Of a stretch of DNA of 64,000 nucleotides, positions 43,507 to 52,442 are shown one piece after another. Position numbers and translations under genes: made by a program. The DNA is from Paludisphaera mucosa. GTDB taxonomy: Bacteria > Planctomycetota > Planctomycetia > Isosphaerales > Isosphaeraceae. The first letter of the stretch is position 1. Every line of letters starts with the position of its first letter. The notes beneath the pieces are model-generated. The model worked only from the letters and a program-made list of their open reading frames with translations. It was not told where the DNA came from and did not search any database. Location of the stretch: contig NZ_JARRAG010000001.1 in NCBI RefSeq assembly GCF_029589435.1, positions 2,160,808 to 2,224,807 of the forward strand. The letters are read 5' to 3'.

Positions 43507-44655
43507 TCAGGACGCGGCCTGGGGCGTCCCGAGCACGGCGCGGATCGTGGCGGCGTCGACCGGCCGGACGAGGCCCCGCTCGGTGACGATGCCGGTGATC
43601 AGGGCGGCGGGGGTGACGTCGAACGCGGGGTTGTAGACGCCGACGCCTTCGGGCGCGGTGCGGCGGCCGAAGCCCTCCGTGATCTCGCGGGGGTCGCGCT
43701 CCTCGATCGGGATCCCGGAGCCGTCGGCCAGCGAGAGGTCGAAGGTGCTGGAGGGGGCGGCGACGTAGAAGGGGATGCCGTGGGCCTTCGCCAGGACGGC
43801 CACGCCATAGGTGCCGATCTTGTTGGCGGCGTCGCCGTTGGCGGCGATCCGGTCGGCCCCGACGACGACGACCTGCACCTTGCCTTCCTTCATGACCTGG
43901 GCGGCCATGTTGTCGCAGATCAGGGTGACGTCGATGCCGCGGTTGGCCAGCTCCCAGGCCGTCAGCCGCGCCCCCTGGAGCAAAGGCCGGGTCTCGTCGG
44001 CGAAGACGTGCACCGCCTTGCCCTGCTCGTGGGCCGTGAAGATCAGGGCCAGCGCCGTGCCGTAATCGGCCGTGGCGAGCCCGCCGGCGTTGCAGTGGGT
44101 CAGCACGCCGTCGCCGGCCGCGAGCAGATCGGCACCGTGCCGGCCGATCGCGCGGCACATGGCGCGGTCCTCGTCGGCGATGGCGTGGGCCTCGGCGAGG
44201 AGGTGATCGAGCAGCGGGACCTCGGCGACGCGCCGGGCCGAATCGGCGGCGGCCTCCATGCGGTCGAGGGCCCAGAACAGGTTGACGGCCGTCGGCCGGC
44301 TGGTCCGGAGGTGCGCCGCGGCCTCGCGGAGGGCCTCCCTGATCGTGGCGGGGTCGGATGTCCCGCGCGACCGGGCGCCGATCACGGCCCCGTAGGCCGC
44401 GGCCACGCCGATGGCCGGCGCCCCGCGCACGCTGAGCGTCTTGATGGCCTGCCAGACCGACTCGACGTCGTTGCAGTCGATCTCGATGAAGCGGGTGGGC
44501 AGGAGCGTCTGGTCGATCATCCGCAGCCGGCCGCCGAGGGCGTCGCCGATCCACTGGACCGTCCGGAACGCTCGCCCGCCCTCACCGTCGGCCCCGGCCG
44601 GCGCGGCCTCCTCGCGGAGGCCGGCCCCGGGACCGCCGTCGCGGACGGTCGTCAT
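43507..44655 (-). CDS. mtnA: S-methyl-5-thioribose-1-phosphate isomerase
   Basis: A 382-residue enzyme that converts methylthioribose-1-P to methylthioribulose-1-P in methionine salvage. Signature motifs: RGAPAIGVAAAYG, THCNAGGLATADYGTALAL with the catalytic Cys, and GADRIAANGDAANKIGT with the catalytic Asp. The N-terminal 30 residues are a low-complexity extension before FRTVQW. The start overlaps the upstream acidic gene as ATGA (44652-44655). No other mtn gene is in the window. Confidence 0.94.
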   Translation of the reverse strand: MTTVRDGGPGAGLREEAAPAGADGEGGRAFRTVQWIGDALGGRLRMIDQTLLPTRFIEIDCNDVESVWQAIKTLSVRGAPAIGVAAAYGAVIGARSRGTSDPATIREALREAAAHLRTSRPTAVNLFWALDRMEAAADSARRVAEVPLLDHLLAEAHAIADEDRAMCRAIGRHGADLLAAGDGVLTHCNAGGLATADYGTALALIFTAHEQGKAVHVFADETRPLLQGARLTAWELANRGIDVTLICDNMAAQVMKEGKVQVVVVGADRIAANGDAANKIGTYGVAVLAKAHGIPFYVAAPSSTFDLSLADGSGIPIEERDPREITEGFGRRTAPEGVGVYNPAFDVTPAALITGIVTERGLVRPVDAATIRAVLGTPQAAS

Positions 44656-44969
44656 TCGTCTTCCTCGTCGCCCTCGTCCTCGTCCTCTTCCTCGCTCTCC
44701 TCCGGGTCGATCCAGGAGTAGAACTCGGCGTAGACGTCCCAGATGCTCCGCAGCGCGTTGCGGACGTCGCCCGGCTTGAGAGCGCCGTGGGGGCCGGCGT
44801 AGCCGGCGACTTCCGAGGCGATCTTCAGCAGCTCGAGGTTCTGACGACGCATCTCCAGGAAGATCTGGCTCTGCGTGTCGAGTTCGAGGGCCTCTTCGAG
44901 CGCCTCCTCGACGTCGTGTTCGTGCTCGGCGCCGGGCTCGAGGTCGGGTTCGTGTTCGTCGTGGCTCAT
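44652..44969 (-). CDS. Small acidic helical protein, coupled to mtnA
   Basis: A 105-residue protein with acidic low-complexity ends (HDEHEPDLEPGAEHEHD at the N-terminus, a run of Glu/Asp at the C-terminus) and a helical middle (QIFLEMRRQNLELLKIASEVAG, RNALRSIWDVYAEFYSWID). No named family recognised. It overlaps mtnA by 4 bases, so it is translated with it. Its extreme acidity suggests a binding or chaperone-like role, which is a guess. Confidence 0.72.
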   Translation of the reverse strand: MSHDEHEPDLEPGAEHEHDVEEALEEALELDTQSQIFLEMRRQNLELLKIASEVAGYAGPHGALKPGDVRNALRSIWDVYAEFYSWIDPEESEEEDEDEGDEEDE

Positions 44970-45096
44970 CAGCGTCTTCGCTCCCTTGGTCTATCTGGTC
45001 GTGGGAAAGGAGATGGCCGGGGCGTCGTCGGCGACGCGTGGTCGGTCGGCGACGGCCGGCTCGGTCAACGGAATCTCGCGGTGGATCGCGGCGGCG

Positions 45097-46248
45097 TCAT
45101 TCCTTGGGGCTCGACGAGGCGCCGACCAGGGCCGCCGAGGGCCGGTCGCGCCAGTCTTCGAAAGGGAGCCCGAAGGTCGTCGCGACGGCCTGGTTGGTCA
45201 CCCGCCCGGCGTGGACGTTGACGCCCGCCGCAACGCCCGCGTCGCGCTCGGCGACCGCGCGCCAGCCCTGGTTGGCGAGCTGCAGGACGTAGGGGAGCGT
45301 GACGTTGCAGAGGGCGTACGTGCTCGTCCGCCCCACCGCGCCGGGCATATTGGTGACGCAGTAGTGGACGACGCCGTCCACCACGTAGGTCGGCGCGTGG
45401 TGCGTGGTCGGTCGGCTGGTCTCGATGCAGCCCCCCTGGTCGATGGCGACGTCGACGATCACCGCGCCCGGCTTCATCCGGGGCAGGTCGACGCGGCGGA
45501 CCAGCCGGGGCGCCCGCGCGCCCACGACCAGGACGGCGCCGATGACCAGGTCGGCCGCCTCGACGGCCTCGCGGATCGTGTGGCGGTCGGAATAGAGGGT
45601 CGTGACGTTGGGCGGCATGATGTCGTCGAGGTAGCGCAGGCGGTCCAGGTTCACGTCGAGGATCTTGACGTTGGCGCCCATGCCCGCGGCGACCTTGGCC
45701 GCGTTCGAGCCGACCACGCCGCCGCCCAGGATCGCGACTTCGGCCGGGGCCACGCCCGGGACGCCCGAGAGCAGGATGCCGCGGCCTTCCTGGGGACGTT
45801 CCAGGAACTTCGCCCCCTGCTGGATGCTCATCCGGCCGGCGACCTCGCTCATCGGGGTCAGCAGCGGCAGGGCGCCGCGGGCGTCGCGGAGGGTCTCGTA
45901 GGCGATGGCCGTCGCGCCGCTGGCGATCACGGCCCGGGTGAGGGCCTCGTCGGCGGCGAAGTGGAAGTAGGTGAAGAGGGTCTGGCCGGGGCGGATCCGG
46001 GGCCATTCCGACGGCATCGGCTCCTTCACCTTGACCACCAGGTCGGCCTGGGCCCAGATGTCGGCGACGTCCGCCGCGATCGTCGCGCCGGCGGCCTCGT
46101 ACTGGGCGTCGGCCAGGCCGCTCCCCTGCCCCGCGCCGGCCTCGACGAGGACCTTATGCCCGGCCTGGGTCAGCTCCTCGACGCCGACGGGCAGCATCGC
46201 GACGCGGTATTCGTCGGACTTGATCTCCTTCGGCACCCCAACGATCAT
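45097..46248 (-). CDS. ald: Alanine dehydrogenase
   Basis: A 383-residue NAD-dependent enzyme that interconverts L-alanine and pyruvate plus ammonia. It begins MIVGVPKEIKSDEYRVAM and has KVKEPMPSEW with the pyruvate-binding Lys, the YFHFAAD His, the LGGGVVGSNAAKVAAGMG nucleotide loop and VVHYCVTNMPGAVGRTST. The chosen start gives the family N-terminus; upstream ATGs would add a non-homologous leader. Confidence 0.95.
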   Translation of the reverse strand: MIVGVPKEIKSDEYRVAMLPVGVEELTQAGHKVLVEAGAGQGSGLADAQYEAAGATIAADVADIWAQADLVVKVKEPMPSEWPRIRPGQTLFTYFHFAADEALTRAVIASGATAIAYETLRDARGALPLLTPMSEVAGRMSIQQGAKFLERPQEGRGILLSGVPGVAPAEVAILGGGVVGSNAAKVAAGMGANVKILDVNLDRLRYLDDIMPPNVTTLYSDRHTIREAVEAADLVIGAVLVVGARAPRLVRRVDLPRMKPGAVIVDVAIDQGGCIETSRPTTHHAPTYVVDGVVHYCVTNMPGAVGRTSTYALCNVTLPYVLQLANQGWRAVAERDAGVAAGVNVHAGRVTNQAVATTFGLPFEDWRDRPSAALVGASSSPKE

Positions 46249-46378
46249 CGGCTCGCGACCCCCCGCCCCGTCTGCTCCGCGGCGCGCGACGACGCGCCCT
46301 CGATTCGTCATAAACATTCGATCAGACGGAGCTTCCCGAATCAAGGGATCGTCCCGCAATCGCCGCGGGCGGGCGGGC

Positions 46379-46933
46379 TCAGGGGCCGGGCAGGACGACC
46401 TCCAGGACGTTGGTGGCCACCGGCTCCATCCGGCCCTCCTGATACACGACCCGGATCCTGTAGGCGCCCGGCGCCAAGAGCGCGTACAGGCCGCGGACGT
46501 CGACGGGCTCCCAGGCCGCGTCGACCTCGCCGGGCTCGAGATTCCGGCCGGCGTTCTTCTCGCGGGGCCCCTCCGGGTCGAACGCCCTGCGAAGCGACAG
46601 GCCGGCGGGCGTCGAGGGGGCGGGCTCGCCGTCGGGACGGGTCACGTCGATCCGGTGGTTGGGCCAGAATCCGCTGTGCCAGACCGTGCGGCCGCGCCGA
46701 TCCACGTTCTGGATCTCGTAGCGGACGATGATCGGGTCGTCGGGGCGGGCCGGAGTCGTCTCCAACCGGATCCGCGAGCGGAGCCCGTCCGAGGGGCCAC
46801 CCCAGGGACGTCCCGCATCGGCCGGGCCTTCCGGGTCGGGCGCGAGATCCTCACGATCCGACCCGAAGGCCGCGGCGAGCGCCCAGCAAAGGGCCACGAG
46901 CAACGTGTCCATCCCGACCGCACGCAGGATCAT
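46379..46933 (-). CDS. Secreted protein of unknown function, Ig-like beta fold
   Basis: A 184-residue protein with a signal-type N-terminus (LRAVGMDTLLVALCWALAAAF) and a beta-rich mature part: RIRLETTPARPDDPIIVRYEIQN, then LLAPGAYRIRVVYQEG and a NVLEVVLPGP end, a pattern of immunoglobulin-like domains. It is probably periplasmic. The start at 46933 has GAGGGGAGG upstream; an ATG at 46969 would add 12 residues. No family name can be given with confidence. Confidence 0.7.
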   Translation of the reverse strand: MILRAVGMDTLLVALCWALAAAFGSDREDLAPDPEGPADAGRPWGGPSDGLRSRIRLETTPARPDDPIIVRYEIQNVDRRGRTVWHSGFWPNHRIDVTRPDGEPAPSTPAGLSLRRAFDPEGPREKNAGRNLEPGEVDAAWEPVDVRGLYALLAPGAYRIRVVYQEGRMEPVATNVLEVVLPGP

Positions 46934-47047
46934 CGCAGCCTCCCCTCGTCGAACGCCCGTCCCGATCATGACGTCGGCGATCCCGCGATTCCACCCGACC
47001 GTCCCGTGTCGCGGGCCGAGCCGACGAGGCGTTCGAGGATTTTCCGC

Positions 47048-47992
47048 TCAAGCCGCATCACGCGACTCGTCGGGGCGGCCGGAAACCGCTTTGCGGCGAC
47101 GTGCGGCCCCGACCAGGCCGAGCGCCCCCATCGCGATCACCGAGAGCATCATCGATCCGGGCTCGGGCACGCAGAGGCAGTCGTCGGTCACTGTGTAGCC
47201 GTCGGGGGCCTGTCCCGGCGCGGGAAGGAACGGCATGTTCGGCGAGCTGGCCCAATTCGTGATGAGCCCGGACATCACGTTCGACATCCCGGCCGTCCAC
47301 GCGAAGTTGGCGAGGTCCGTGCCGCCGTTCTGGTTGATGGAGTAGCCCCAGGTGAAGCCCGCGAGCCAGTGGATCTCCATGCCGGAGTAGGAGACGAGCG
47401 CCGTCTCGAAGGTGATCGAGTTCCCCTTGTTGGCGCTCGACTGGCTGGCGATGTCGATGAACTGGGAGCCGGGGACGTTGTTGAGCATCCCCTGATCGGC
47501 CGTGTTCGCCTCGGGCGTCGTCCAGTAGAACGGCAGCGGGTCGTCGCGGTTGAAGGGGTCGAGGTACGGCGGAGGGCCGATCGTGCCGACGCCGCCGGTC
47601 ACCACCTGCACCCACTGGTAGTTCATCTTGCACGCGTCGGGATCCACGTTGAGCACCGCCTGCATGATCGCGCCGTTGCGATTGGGCAGCTTCGGATCCT
47701 GGTAGAACCCCGAGTCCGTGTACGGGTTCCGGGGGGTGTAGGCCGCATTGGCGTCGGCCGTCCAGCCGTAATAGTTGGTGATCTGGAGCTGGCCGACCAA
47801 GGCGTCGTCGCAGTACACGTCCATCGGGTTGGGGTCGACCGGCTTCTGGATCAGGCCCCCGAAAGCCTGCGAGGCCGTCGCCAGGCCCATGAAGGCCGCG
47901 ACGAGCCAGCGCATCGGGACTCGGCCCGCCCCGAGTGCCCGCCCCTCGCGACGCGCCCCGACGCGGGCGCCCACAGCCGTCATCGCTGCCAT
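47048..47992 (-). CDS. PEP-CTERM sorting-domain protein
   Basis: A 314-residue exported protein with a basic leader, signal helix (RWLVAAFMGLATASQAFG) and a C-terminal VPEPGS motif followed by a hydrophobic segment and an ARRRK anchor: the PEP-CTERM signal handled by an exosortase. The mature part is Asn/Thr/Gly-rich and beta-like (ITNYYGWTADANAAY, FTWGYSINQNGG). Such proteins often accompany exopolysaccharide. GGAGG is well placed before ATG 47992. No exosortase gene is in the window. Confidence 0.9.
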   Translation of the reverse strand: MAAMTAVGARVGARREGRALGAGRVPMRWLVAAFMGLATASQAFGGLIQKPVDPNPMDVYCDDALVGQLQITNYYGWTADANAAYTPRNPYTDSGFYQDPKLPNRNGAIMQAVLNVDPDACKMNYQWVQVVTGGVGTIGPPPYLDPFNRDDPLPFYWTTPEANTADQGMLNNVPGSQFIDIASQSSANKGNSITFETALVSYSGMEIHWLAGFTWGYSINQNGGTDLANFAWTAGMSNVMSGLITNWASSPNMPFLPAPGQAPDGYTVTDDCLCVPEPGSMMLSVIAMGALGLVGAARRRKAVSGRPDESRDAA

Positions 47993-48394
47993 AGCGGCCT
48001 CCGATCAGTTTGATACCGTCATTTCTTGTTTTTCTTCATGCTTTCACGTCTGAATCCGAATCCCTGGCTCGGATCGTCGCAGAGGATAGACGAGGCCGCG
48101 GGGGGCGGACAGGGCCGCCACCCGCGGGGGTCGAATATTATGAACCTAATGGCCGATTTCGGTGAAAAGGCAGGACGCGCGTTGCGGGCCGGCAACATTT
48201 GGAAGGCGAGGACGGCGATCGCGGCGTCGGACGCCCCGAAGATCCGCGAGGTCGTCGCGGCGGCGGGCGGAGCGAGCGGGCGCAGCCCCCCCGATTGTGG
48301 GACCGGGACGGCGGGCCTAGAATGGAGGCTCCCGAGGCGGATGCGGCGACGACGCGCCGTCCGATTTCGAGTGGTCGTTTGAGGAGAGTTTCCG
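47993..48394. other. Divergent intergenic region
   Basis: About 400 bases between the PEP-CTERM gene and the DUF1080 gene. A frame from ATG 48140 (MNLMADFGEKAGRALRAG...) looks slightly protein-like at first but loses character quickly and has no family match I know; I do not call it. Otherwise nothing is seen. Confidence 0.45.
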
Positions 48395-49087
48395 ATGCGC
48401 GAATCGAGCGTGCGCAGGGGCCTGGTCGCGGTCGCCGCGGCGGCGACCGTCCTGATGCTGGGCGCCCAGAAGGCCGGCGACGTCCCGAGCGCCCTGGAGG
48501 CGGATCCGGCCGGCTGGAGCGACCTGCTCGCCCCCTCGGGCGCGGGCCTCGACGCCTGGACCCGCGAGCCGATCCCCGGCGGCGGCGACCTGATCGAGTC
48601 CTCGCCCTGGAAGCTCGACGCCTCGACCGGCGTCCTGTCCGCCGTCGCCCCCGGCGCCGACCGCGAATGGCTGCGGCTCGACCAGGTGTTGCTCGACTTC
48701 ATCCTCCACGTCGAGTGGCGGATCGTCCCCGACCCGGCCGCGAAGGCCCCCGGCGGCGGGGTCTACGTCCGCAACTCCAACGACGCCGGCAAGTGGCACA
48801 GGGCCCAGCTCGGCGACGGCAAGGGGGGCTACCTCGTCGGCGCGACCTATGCCAACCAGGTCGCCAAGCCCTTCAACCTCGAAGCCGAGGTCAAGGACCA
48901 GCGCGTGAAGCCCGCCGGCGAATGGAACACCTATGAACTCACCTGCAAGGGCCGGTCCGTGACCCTCTGGGTCAACGGCGCCGTGGCGAACCAGTGGAAA
49001 GGCTGCGGCGTCCCCCGCGGCTACATCGGCCTCGAAGTCGACGGCGGCCGCGTCGAGTTCCGCAACGTCAAGCTCAAGTCGCTTTGA
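48395..49087 (+). CDS. DUF1080 (3-keto-disaccharide hydrolase-like) secreted protein
   Basis: A 230-residue secreted protein with a signal peptide (RRGLVAVAAAATVLMLGA) and a concanavalin/laminarin-type jelly-roll domain: WSDLLAPSGAGLDAWTR, LHVEWRIVPDPAAKAPGGGVYVRN, GEWNTYELTCKGRSVTLWVNG, and GYIGLEVDGGRVEFRNVKLK at the end, all matching DUF1080. Members act on sugars or bind carbohydrate; the family is highly expanded in planctomycetes. GAGGAG lies upstream of the ATG. Confidence 0.9.
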   Translation: MRESSVRRGLVAVAAAATVLMLGAQKAGDVPSALEADPAGWSDLLAPSGAGLDAWTREPIPGGGDLIESSPWKLDASTGVLSAVAPGADREWLRLDQVLLDFILHVEWRIVPDPAAKAPGGGVYVRNSNDAGKWHRAQLGDGKGGYLVGATYANQVAKPFNLEAEVKDQRVKPAGEWNTYELTCKGRSVTLWVNGAVANQWKGCGVPRGYIGLEVDGGRVEFRNVKLKSL

Positions 49088-49101
49088 GCCATCCGGACCC
49101 T

Positions 49102-49152
49102 GACGGCCTTCCCTCGCGGGGAAGGTGGCCGAAGGCCGGATGAGGGGGAGGA
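49102..49152. repeat. REP-like palindromic repeat, unit B1
   Basis: Contains CTTCCCTCGCGGGGAAGG, then GGCCGAAGGCC and GGATGAGG: the same layout as A1 and C1 but with diverged stems. It lies directly downstream of the DUF1080 stop and pairs with the inverted copy at 49788-49837. Confidence 0.7.
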
Positions 49153-49208
49153 CGTGTAAGGCGGACGACGTCTATAGGTGCGGCTTGCCGGTGTTCCGAG
49201 GAGGCGAC

Positions 49209-49706
49209 ATGATCCAGTCCGGCCGACGCGGCCGCTACCACTGGTTGGTCTCGGAAACCGCACTGCCATCGCTTGGAGAGGCAACCGTCCGATTCCATCC
49301 CGGGGCGCGTCTCTGCATCACCGCCTACGATAGCGGGCCGATCCAACCGTGGCCCGAAGAAGAAGGGTTGGGCTGGACGACCCGAGGAAGCGTCATGATG
49401 AGCCCGCCCCTCGCCGGTGGGCTCCACATCCCGCAGGATGACTACGACGAGTGGTATCTCCTTAATGAACCGCCACGCCCCGACTGGCGACCCGAAATCT
49501 TCGTGAACTACAGCGGATTCAGTCTGGTGCCCGTCGACGATCCGACGAGCGATCGCCTCGGCCTGGAGTACCTGGTTCCCATCCAGGAACGGTTCTGGGC
49601 CCAAATCGAGCAGATCGACCCTGCGTCGTACATTGCGATAGGCGACCAGGACGTCGTCGTCTCGAAACATCGCGAATTCATCGATCACATACGTGATAAC
49701 AAATGA
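49209..49706 (+). CDS. Uncharacterised protein, possible accessory cassette gene
   Basis: A 165-residue soluble protein with many aromatic residues: RRGRYHWLVSETALPSLGEATVRF, the PPLAGGLHIPQDDYDEWYLLNEPP region, and YLVPIQERFWAQIEQIDPASYIAIGDQD. No signal or membrane segment. The compact, acidic, Trp/Tyr-rich make-up resembles small immunity-type proteins, but no family is recognised. Its codon use is less G/C-biased than its neighbours and it is followed by a strikingly AT-rich run (49694-49739). It is bracketed by an inverted repeat pair (49102-49152 and 49788-49837). ATG 49209 has GAGGAGG upstream. Confidence 0.75.
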   Translation: MIQSGRRGRYHWLVSETALPSLGEATVRFHPGARLCITAYDSGPIQPWPEEEGLGWTTRGSVMMSPPLAGGLHIPQDDYDEWYLLNEPPRPDWRPEIFVNYSGFSLVPVDDPTSDRLGLEYLVPIQERFWAQIEQIDPASYIAIGDQDVVVSKHREFIDHIRDNK

Positions 49707-49787
49707 TTATTTGATAATATTTATTTAGATGATAGTTCGCGGGTCAACCTCAAGCTGGTCGATCTGCCCTTTTCGGCTGGCTCGTCG

Positions 49788-49837
49788 CCCCCCTCATCCG
49801 GCCCTTCGGGCCGCCTTCCTCCGCGAAGGGAGGAGGC
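49788..49837. repeat. REP-like palindromic repeat, unit B2 (inverted partner of B1)
   Basis: Carries CCCCTCATCCGGCCCTTCGG then CCGCCTTCC, followed by CGCGAAGGGAGG: the inverse of the B1 layout. It ends about 10 bases before the 3' end of the helicase-associated gene. Confidence 0.75.
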
Positions 49838-49846
49838 TGTTGTGGT

Positions 49847-52138
49847 CTACGATGACTGATCGAACTCCACGCCGAACCGCTTCAACGCGGCGCGAAGGCG
49901 GTCGAGCGACGCTTCGGGGACGACGACGGAGACGGGGCCGAGGCGGTCGCCGAGGAGGGGGCGGGTTTCGGGGTGCTGGAGGACGCCGTCGAGCACCTCG
50001 GCGGACGGGGCGGTGAGGACGAGGAGCTTGCGGGCGGGCCAGGGCTTGGCGTCGGCGGCGAGCGCGGAGGGGCGCATCATCAGGCGGACGGCGGCCGGCG
50101 GACCTTCGCCCGTTCGGCGACGGAACCAGTCGGACAGGACGCCGAGGGTCATCCCCGCGTCGACGCCGCGTTCGAGCGACGCGGTGGAGATCGTGAATCG
50201 CCGACGCGCCGCGGTCCCACGCGTCGGGGAGGTCGCCATGGGCTCCTCGTCGGCGAACCGGGCCAGTTCGGCTTCGACGAGGAGGTCGGAGCGGGCGGGG
50301 TCGAGGGTCAGGGTGACGCCGTCGGCCTCGGCGGTCACGCAGCGCTCGGGGGGGAGCCGATAGTCGCGCGACGCCGAGGTGCTGATCCGGCCGGTCGGGA
50401 TGTCTTGCGCGTCCTCGACCAGCAGGAAGCGGTCGCCGACCGCGACGAACGGCCGCCGCGCGACGCCCTCGGCGGTCCAGGTGGCCAACGCCTGGTCGCG
50501 ATCGGCGCGGGCGATGAACTCGATCAAAGTCGCGGAGGGGTAGAACGTCACCTGCTCGCGGCGGTCGGCCCAGCGGTCGACGGCGTCCTTGACGCTCCCG
50601 GGCAGGGCGCGCTGGCTGTGCTTGGCCAGGACTTCGAGGATCTGCGCGGCCGAGAACCCCCATTCCAGCCCCAGCGCGATCGATTCCTGCGTCAGCCGAA
50701 GCTCGACCGCCGCGCCGATCTTCGACCACCAGGCGAACCGGCTCAGGCGGCCGATGATCGGCGGCGTCAGGCCCTGGCGATAGGCGATGATCTCCAGGTT
50801 GGGCTGGACGAACAGGAAGTGGTCGAACGTCGGCCGCGGCGGCGGGGGCGGGCCGACCGCCATGACGTATCGCCCCAGCGGCGTGAGCTGGACGACCCGG
50901 CGTCGCGACTCCTGCTCCTCGGCGACCTTGACCAGGCCCAGGGCGTAGGCCCCGCCCAGGAGGATGCGCTCCAGCACGCGCGTCGCCTGGGCCTCCTTCG
51001 TGAACGTCTGGCCGCGTTTGGCCGCGCGGGCGCGGCGGGCGTTGGCGGCGGCCTCGTCCTCGAAGGCCACGCGCTCCCAGCCGGGGGCCTGGGCGTCGAG
51101 CCTCGCGGCGAGGTCGTCGAGCGCAATCCAGGCCTCGGGCTCGACGGTGGCGAGCCAGAGGAGCACGGCCGGGCGGAGGTAGATCAGGGGCAGCCCCGGC
51201 GACGGCGCCTCGGGCGTCGGCTCCGCCCACTCGGCCCACGACCGCAGGCCGAGCCAGGCCGAGGCGATCATCTGGGGCAGATGGACGGCGTTCTCGGTCC
51301 AGAACTCGGCGGGGGCGGCGTGCAGCGACTCGTCGGTCCGGTCGACGTGGATCAGGCCCACGCGGCGTGCCAGGCCCATCCAGAGCGTCGCCAGCGCGGG
51401 AAGCTCGACGATCGCGTCGTCGATCGTCGCGGTCAGGACGCCGTCGTCCTCGATCCTCTCGCGGTCGCGTTTGTAGAGGACGCCCTGCTGGGTCCGCCGC
51501 AGCGGGCCCGCGCCGGTGCGCTGCCAGAGGGCGGCCAGGCGGAGGATCGGCTCCAGGCCGTCGGACTCGCGGACCTGGGCCACCGGTCCCGCGGTCGCGA
51601 GCGGCGGGTCGATCGGCAGCCGCAGACGCCCTCCCTGGATGAGCGCCGGGTGGGCCCAGGCCTCGACCTCGCCCGCCGCCGACGAGACCAGGAGCGTCGT
51701 CGGGTCGACTCCCTCGAACTCGACCGGCGCCTCGACGGTCAGCAGGCCGCGCCGGAAGAGGCCGATCAGGACGGCGTCGGCGTCGACCGCGAGCGCCGCC
51801 AGGGCGTGTCGGAGGCCGGCCAGGGGCCAGCTCCGGGCTTCGGTCAGGCCGAACAGTCCCAGGGCCAGACGATCGCCGTCGGTCAGGCCCTTGCGGAGGA
51901 GGGCCTGGGTGAGAGGATCGTCGACCTGGTCGGTCAGCTCGGCGGCGAGAGTCGAGGCGCGCGTCGCCTCGGATTCGTGGTTGCGGAGCTGGGCGATCGC
52001 GCGGAGGACGGCGTAAGGGGTGCGCGCGAGGAGGCTGCGGAAGACGAACCGGGGGTCGGCGTCCTCGGCGAACAGGCTGGGCGGCTTTCCCGACCGTTCG
52101 GCGGCGGCGCCGGTGCTGGGGCTGGGTATCGAGGCCAT
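49847..52138 (-). CDS. Helicase-associated protein (XPB/Ssl2 N-terminal-like, Helicase_C_3)
   Basis: A 763-residue protein of the group with an XPB/Ssl2-like N-terminal domain annotated as helicase-associated or helicase C-terminal (PF13625). Typical segments: FDHFLFVQPNLEIIAYRQGL, KHSQRALPGSVKDAVDRWAD, RPFVAVGDRFLLVED. There is no Walker A or DEAD motif, so it is not itself a helicase. It lies downstream of the XPB-like helicase with one small gene between, all in one direction, which suggests a DNA repair complex; the role is inferred from context. Confidence 0.82.
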   Translation of the reverse strand: MASIPSPSTGAAAERSGKPPSLFAEDADPRFVFRSLLARTPYAVLRAIAQLRNHESEATRASTLAAELTDQVDDPLTQALLRKGLTDGDRLALGLFGLTEARSWPLAGLRHALAALAVDADAVLIGLFRRGLLTVEAPVEFEGVDPTTLLVSSAAGEVEAWAHPALIQGGRLRLPIDPPLATAGPVAQVRESDGLEPILRLAALWQRTGAGPLRRTQQGVLYKRDRERIEDDGVLTATIDDAIVELPALATLWMGLARRVGLIHVDRTDESLHAAPAEFWTENAVHLPQMIASAWLGLRSWAEWAEPTPEAPSPGLPLIYLRPAVLLWLATVEPEAWIALDDLAARLDAQAPGWERVAFEDEAAANARRARAAKRGQTFTKEAQATRVLERILLGGAYALGLVKVAEEQESRRRVVQLTPLGRYVMAVGPPPPPRPTFDHFLFVQPNLEIIAYRQGLTPPIIGRLSRFAWWSKIGAAVELRLTQESIALGLEWGFSAAQILEVLAKHSQRALPGSVKDAVDRWADRREQVTFYPSATLIEFIARADRDQALATWTAEGVARRPFVAVGDRFLLVEDAQDIPTGRISTSASRDYRLPPERCVTAEADGVTLTLDPARSDLLVEAELARFADEEPMATSPTRGTAARRRFTISTASLERGVDAGMTLGVLSDWFRRRTGEGPPAAVRLMMRPSALAADAKPWPARKLLVLTAPSAEVLDGVLQHPETRPLLGDRLGPVSVVVPEASLDRLRAALKRFGVEFDQSS

Positions 52139-52157
52139 GACGTCGTTCCACCTCGCC

Positions 52158-52382
52158 TCAGCGCGCGATCCGGGGGGTGTGGCCCATCTTCCGCAGCTCG
52201 TCGACGGCCGCGTCGGCCTCGTCGGGCTTCACCAGCAGGACGGTCTCGGACAGCCGGGCGAGCACCAGGCGGGCCAGGGTCTTGCGCGCCAGCAGCTCCT
52301 CCGCGAGGATCGGCTCCGACGTCCGTATCAACGTCACGTTCCTGTGCAGCTTGACCGGGGTCCGGACGTTCGCTCGTGTCAT
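52158..52382 (-). CDS. Small conserved-context protein between XPB and its associated protein
   Basis: A 74-residue basic protein (VKLHRNVTLIRTSEPILAEE, KTLARLVLARLSETVLLVK, then DEADAAVDELRKMGHTPR) with a beta-alpha-beta-like ferredoxin outline. It lies 19 bases upstream of the helicase-associated gene and 60 bases downstream of the XPB gene, in the same strand. No named family recognised. Tight spacing suggests it belongs to the same unit. Confidence 0.7.
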   Translation of the reverse strand: MTRANVRTPVKLHRNVTLIRTSEPILAEELLARKTLARLVLARLSETVLLVKPDEADAAVDELRKMGHTPRIAR

Positions 52383-52442
52383 CGGTCGGGTCCAGGTCGG
52401 GGACGGTTCGATCCGCGGTCGAGCACGATCGGCCCGCCGGCG

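Noticed and set aside
48140-48382. A small plus-strand frame beginning MNLMADFGEKAG before DUF1080
   Set aside because: The first 30 residues look plausible but it soon turns Arg-rich, has no clear ribosome binding site and no family match; too weak to list as a gene.
49973-52354. A 793-residue plus-strand frame opposite the helicase-associated gene
   Set aside because: It is a shadow frame; the minus-strand reading has recognisable family motifs and normal composition.
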